64,000 nt of DNA. Origin: an uncultured Owenweeksia sp. (GTDB lineage Bacteria; Bacteroidota; Bacteroidia; Flavobacteriales; Schleiferiaceae). The position numbers and the translations under genes were made by a program. This document shows positions 62,501-64,000 of this stretch, piece by piece. The notes below the pieces were generated by a model. That model had not been told where the DNA came from and did no database searches. It was given only the letters and a program-made list of their open reading frames with translations. The stretch's first letter is position 1. Each line of letters starts with the position of its first letter. The stretch is taken from NCBI GenBank assembly GCA_937146805.1, contig CAKZRR010000033.1, positions 40,014-104,013 on the forward strand, in the 5' to 3' direction.

Positions 62501-64000
62501 AGGAACCGCAACTTGGGATACTATTGTGGATTTTATGGGTACAGCTAATTTTAATGATCCTACGGCAGGTAACACCGCCCCTGGTAGCTTTATTACTGAA
62601 ACAGTTACCTTAGATTCATTGACTTATGCCAATTCATCTATACGTGTTAGGCTTACCGCTTTTACGGACTTTGGCCCTAACCTGTATATCAATGATTTTA
62701 AGGTAAAGTATCCTGTTTCAGATGATTTGGAATTATTAAGTGGTAAATTCTCTAAGAAAAGCAAGTGTTTAAATGCTACTGACACGGCCATTTTTGAGGT
62801 GCAAAACGTTCTTGGAAGTACGGTAAACTTTGCAACCACACCGCTGATTGTCCATTACGATGTTTCGGGTCCTGTTAACACGGTAGGCAGTGTAACTGTT
62901 AATACAGGTATGCTTCCGTTGCTAGATACAGTAACCGTATTGGCTACTAATATAGATTTAAGTATCCCTGGAAATTACACCATGAATGCTTGGATTGCTC
63001 CTAATGGTGATAATCTAGATCCTTTAAATGATACGTTGTTAACGGCTGTTAGTATTGCAATTTATGATAATTGGAAAGTAAGCCCGGATACGGTTGTTGC
63101 CATTAGCAACACAGTGGATACGGTGGAGCTGAAGGTTAATTCACCATTTTTAGGTGGTGGTTCTTTCTTTATCAGTGAGGTATGTCATTATTATAATTTT
63201 GGAAGTAATCCAGGTGTAATCCCAACTTACTTGACGGCAGATGATTATATTGAAATCACTGGCCCTCCTGGAGCTGACTTGGACGGTATTACACTGGAAC
63301 AATGGAATAACACGGCCATTATGGGTACTTATACTTTTCCTTCAGGAACGTTAATTGGACCTAACGGTACAGCTATTATTATGACTGGACAAGGGGGGGG
63401 AGCTTCTCAGCCTACCAATTTCATGTATGATGGTAGAGGAACCTTTACCGGAACTTTTAGTTCGGGAGGAGTTAATGGACGTATACTAAAAGATGGCGCT
63501 ACCATAATTGATGCCGTTGGCTACAACACCTTTGTTTTCCCTGCATCATCGGGAGTTACCGCAGCAGATTGGACGGGTACCACCGCTTCAACGGGTGGTA
63601 CGGCTGGTACTAGATTAATCGGGCCGGATAATAACAGTTCCTCTAATTGGGCGGTTGTTTCTGCTACAGCCCCTCAAGATGCGAATGTTTTAAATGCAAA
63701 TGTTCCACTTCCAACTCAAGGAGGTGTTACAGGTTTTGCGTGGACACTCAATGGTAACACTATTGATACTTTACCACAAACAGTAGTAGGTCCTTACAAT
63801 GGTGGAGGTGTATATAATTACATTGCTAGCATGATGACTCCTTGTGGTATTCTTACCGATACAGTAACCGTAATTGTAAACTTACCAGGCTTTTGCTCAG
63901 CGCCTACTAATGTACAGGCCAATGTAGTAACCTGCGAAGAAGTAGAAGTAACATGGAACACTGCTAGCGACTCAGCCTTAGTAGGCTATGTAACTACGGG
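59526..64000 (+). CDS. Very large secreted GEVED/FN3/lamin-tail protein, partial (runs off the right edge)
   Basis: 1491 codons are visible from ATG 59526; the frame is open to the end. Signal peptide MRKLLLSIFSVLLVSVSAYG. Residues ~20-170 are a GEVED domain (YVAVWIDLNDDNDFDDPGEHMF, GETHDYTV). Then FN3-like units (ARVSWTPGVSNDSYYLEYGP, NVQWGPLGFTP) alternate with MAM/adhesin-like modules (MPYNESFSTWPLNCWDTTGG, YLESYDVWPLSCWDESG). From ~1210 comes a lamin-tail domain (SFFISEVCHYY, YIEITGPPGADLDGITLEQW, ILKDGATIIDAVGYN), then an Ig-like module and a further FN3. This architecture is typical of T9SS cargo; the sorting domain would lie beyond the window. Probably an adhesin or surface enzyme. Confidence 0.88.
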   Translation, partial: MRKLLLSIFSVLLVSVSAYGQYCTSGLYTSGCAFGDDLDGITLGSFITDSTGCSATSYIDSTSAVITLVQSSAYHQFSATTTYGVQSEYVAVWIDLNDDNDFDDPGEHMFSSATQIGGAVPTYFDSIRVDTMAAGLHRMRVRLKWGGAAMSATESCTSFTYGETHDYTVDLKPNVVGACAPFSNFLVDSITGASARVSWTPGVSNDSYYLEYGPTGFTPGTGTKITGVYPTAPTVLNLAPLSATTTYDVYFGEICNLGADTSYLGTPVSFTTPVLCPKPTGLALVSRSDTSATVSFNGLGGTYEYIWGPKGFTQGSPGLGFATSSSSPITIDSLLYPNGCFDVWVRINCGSNGLSAWSDPFTFCTNCSTFPMPYNESFSTWPLNCWDTTGGSRYWEEYAATPGIAEAGFWGWPQPNDAMMTTAPIVASAHAQIRFQWAHLYSATYPNDALIVLVEKNGSGIWDTVRYLNGPAFNSPGAANTAPPTVPFAEEIIVLDSLKYTGHNIKVRLWAVSGYGPDLFINDFNVEAVPACIPPGNSTLGVSFVSFNSANVYWDGGSGGHSNVQWGPLGFTPGVGNPSGTVLGTDSTYQIMGLAPNATYEFYVQDSCGPGSLSTWSGPYSFKTACTPFTAPFIETFDGSNWLPGSNLGVGDTIDPCWNRTPNPGFVYDWSVYNSTVFYGTTTGPATDFSGTGNFLYTEVGYGAASDVATMVSPIIDVSGLTVPYVEFQSHRYGNNMGDLDVQVNDGSGWVTMLSLTGDEQTSASDPWKDKGFDISAFGDTVQVRFVATSTGCCSGAMAIDQFAVKEAPSCPTLAGQSVSGVTDSSASLTWFASTNALSYQVWIGPQGFFQGTATTGGTLAIHSSDSVYTDTLSDNACYEYLVRAICGPGDTSNWTGPISWCTPCVPFSAPYLESYDVWPLSCWDESGSTFNWTNATNYAMANFWGNSTGQAVMTSPVIILNANVAQVEFDWSHLYSASYPDDRLVVEVTRVGTATWDTIVDFMGTANFNDPTAGNTAPGSFITETVTLDSLTYANSSIRVRLTAFTDFGPNLYINDFKVKYPVSDDLELLSGKFSKKSKCLNATDTAIFEVQNVLGSTVNFATTPLIVHYDVSGPVNTVGSVTVNTGMLPLLDTVTVLATNIDLSIPGNYTMNAWIAPNGDNLDPLNDTLLTAVSIAIYDNWKVSPDTVVAISNTVDTVELKVNSPFLGGGSFFISEVCHYYNFGSNPGVIPTYLTADDYIEITGPPGADLDGITLEQWNNTAIMGTYTFPSGTLIGPNGTAIIMTGQGGGASQPTNFMYDGRGTFTGTFSSGGVNGRILKDGATIIDAVGYNTFVFPASSGVTAADWTGTTASTGGTAGTRLIGPDNNSSSNWAVVSATAPQDANVLNANVPLPTQGGVTGFAWTLNGNTIDTLPQTVVGPYNGGGVYNYIASMMTPCGILTDTVTVIVNLPGFCSAPTNVQANVVTCEEVEVTWNTASDSALVGYVTT

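Overview
The window comes from a member of the Bacteroidota, most likely a marine or freshwater Flavobacteriales (Cryomorphaceae/Schleiferiaceae-like) genome. This rests on type IX secretion (T9SS) sorting domains of types A and B, promoter elements of the form TTG-N17-23-TAnnTTTG, a SUF cluster carrying the Bacteroidota-type SufT and DUF2480 genes, an SdhCAB complex with a single membrane subunit, and AT-rich DNA. No tRNA, rRNA, CRISPR array or transposase gene was seen.

Layout. 1-7.7 kb: the start of a PurF-type amidophosphoribosyltransferase, then two kynurenine-pathway enzymes (ACMSD and 3-hydroxyanthranilate dioxygenase) with a multi-PAS sensor/response-regulator pair, a PadR regulator/membrane protein pair and an SCO-type copper protein between them. 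7.8-18.4 kb: the SUF iron-sulfur genes on the minus strand (sufA-B-C-D-S, then sufE, then sufT and DUF2480), split by a methyltransferase gene and by three plus-strand genes, two of them for exported proteins. 18.7-30.1 kb: three giant paralogous secreted proteins, each with sixteen ~70-residue Ig-like modules and a type B sorting domain. The first two share an 846-bp perfect repeat at their 3' ends. 30.1-43.5 kb: thiL, a membrane-bound TPR/LuxR-like regulator, and a tight three-gene operon for a 2171-residue exported protein, an FN3 protein and an outer-membrane beta-barrel. 43.5-52.3 kb: an alpha/beta hydrolase and an aminopeptidase P whose fused, decayed fragments lie between them, the footprint of a tandem duplication. 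This stretch also holds a beta-helix T9SS protein, a polytopic membrane protein, a WG-repeat protein and a perfect 22-bp inverted repeat. 52.4-56.5 kb: sdhC-sdhA-sdhB, with a four-helix-bundle (S23/IVP) gene inserted between sdhA and sdhB and flanked by 7-bp periodic arrays in opposite orientation; a strong terminator follows. 56.8-64 kb: an omega-amidase, an Ig-like lipoprotein, and the start of a very large T9SS-type GEVED/FN3/lamin-tail protein that runs off the end.

The window thus mixes conserved housekeeping loci (SUF, SDH, purine, thiamine, tryptophan catabolism) with a large cell-surface programme. The items that most deserve a second look are the recent gene conversion in the giant Ig-module family, the exported three-gene assembly with its adjacent regulator, the inserted four-helix gene with its repeat arrays, the duplication scar, and a secreted protein with a possible caspase-like (clan CD) His/Cys pair.
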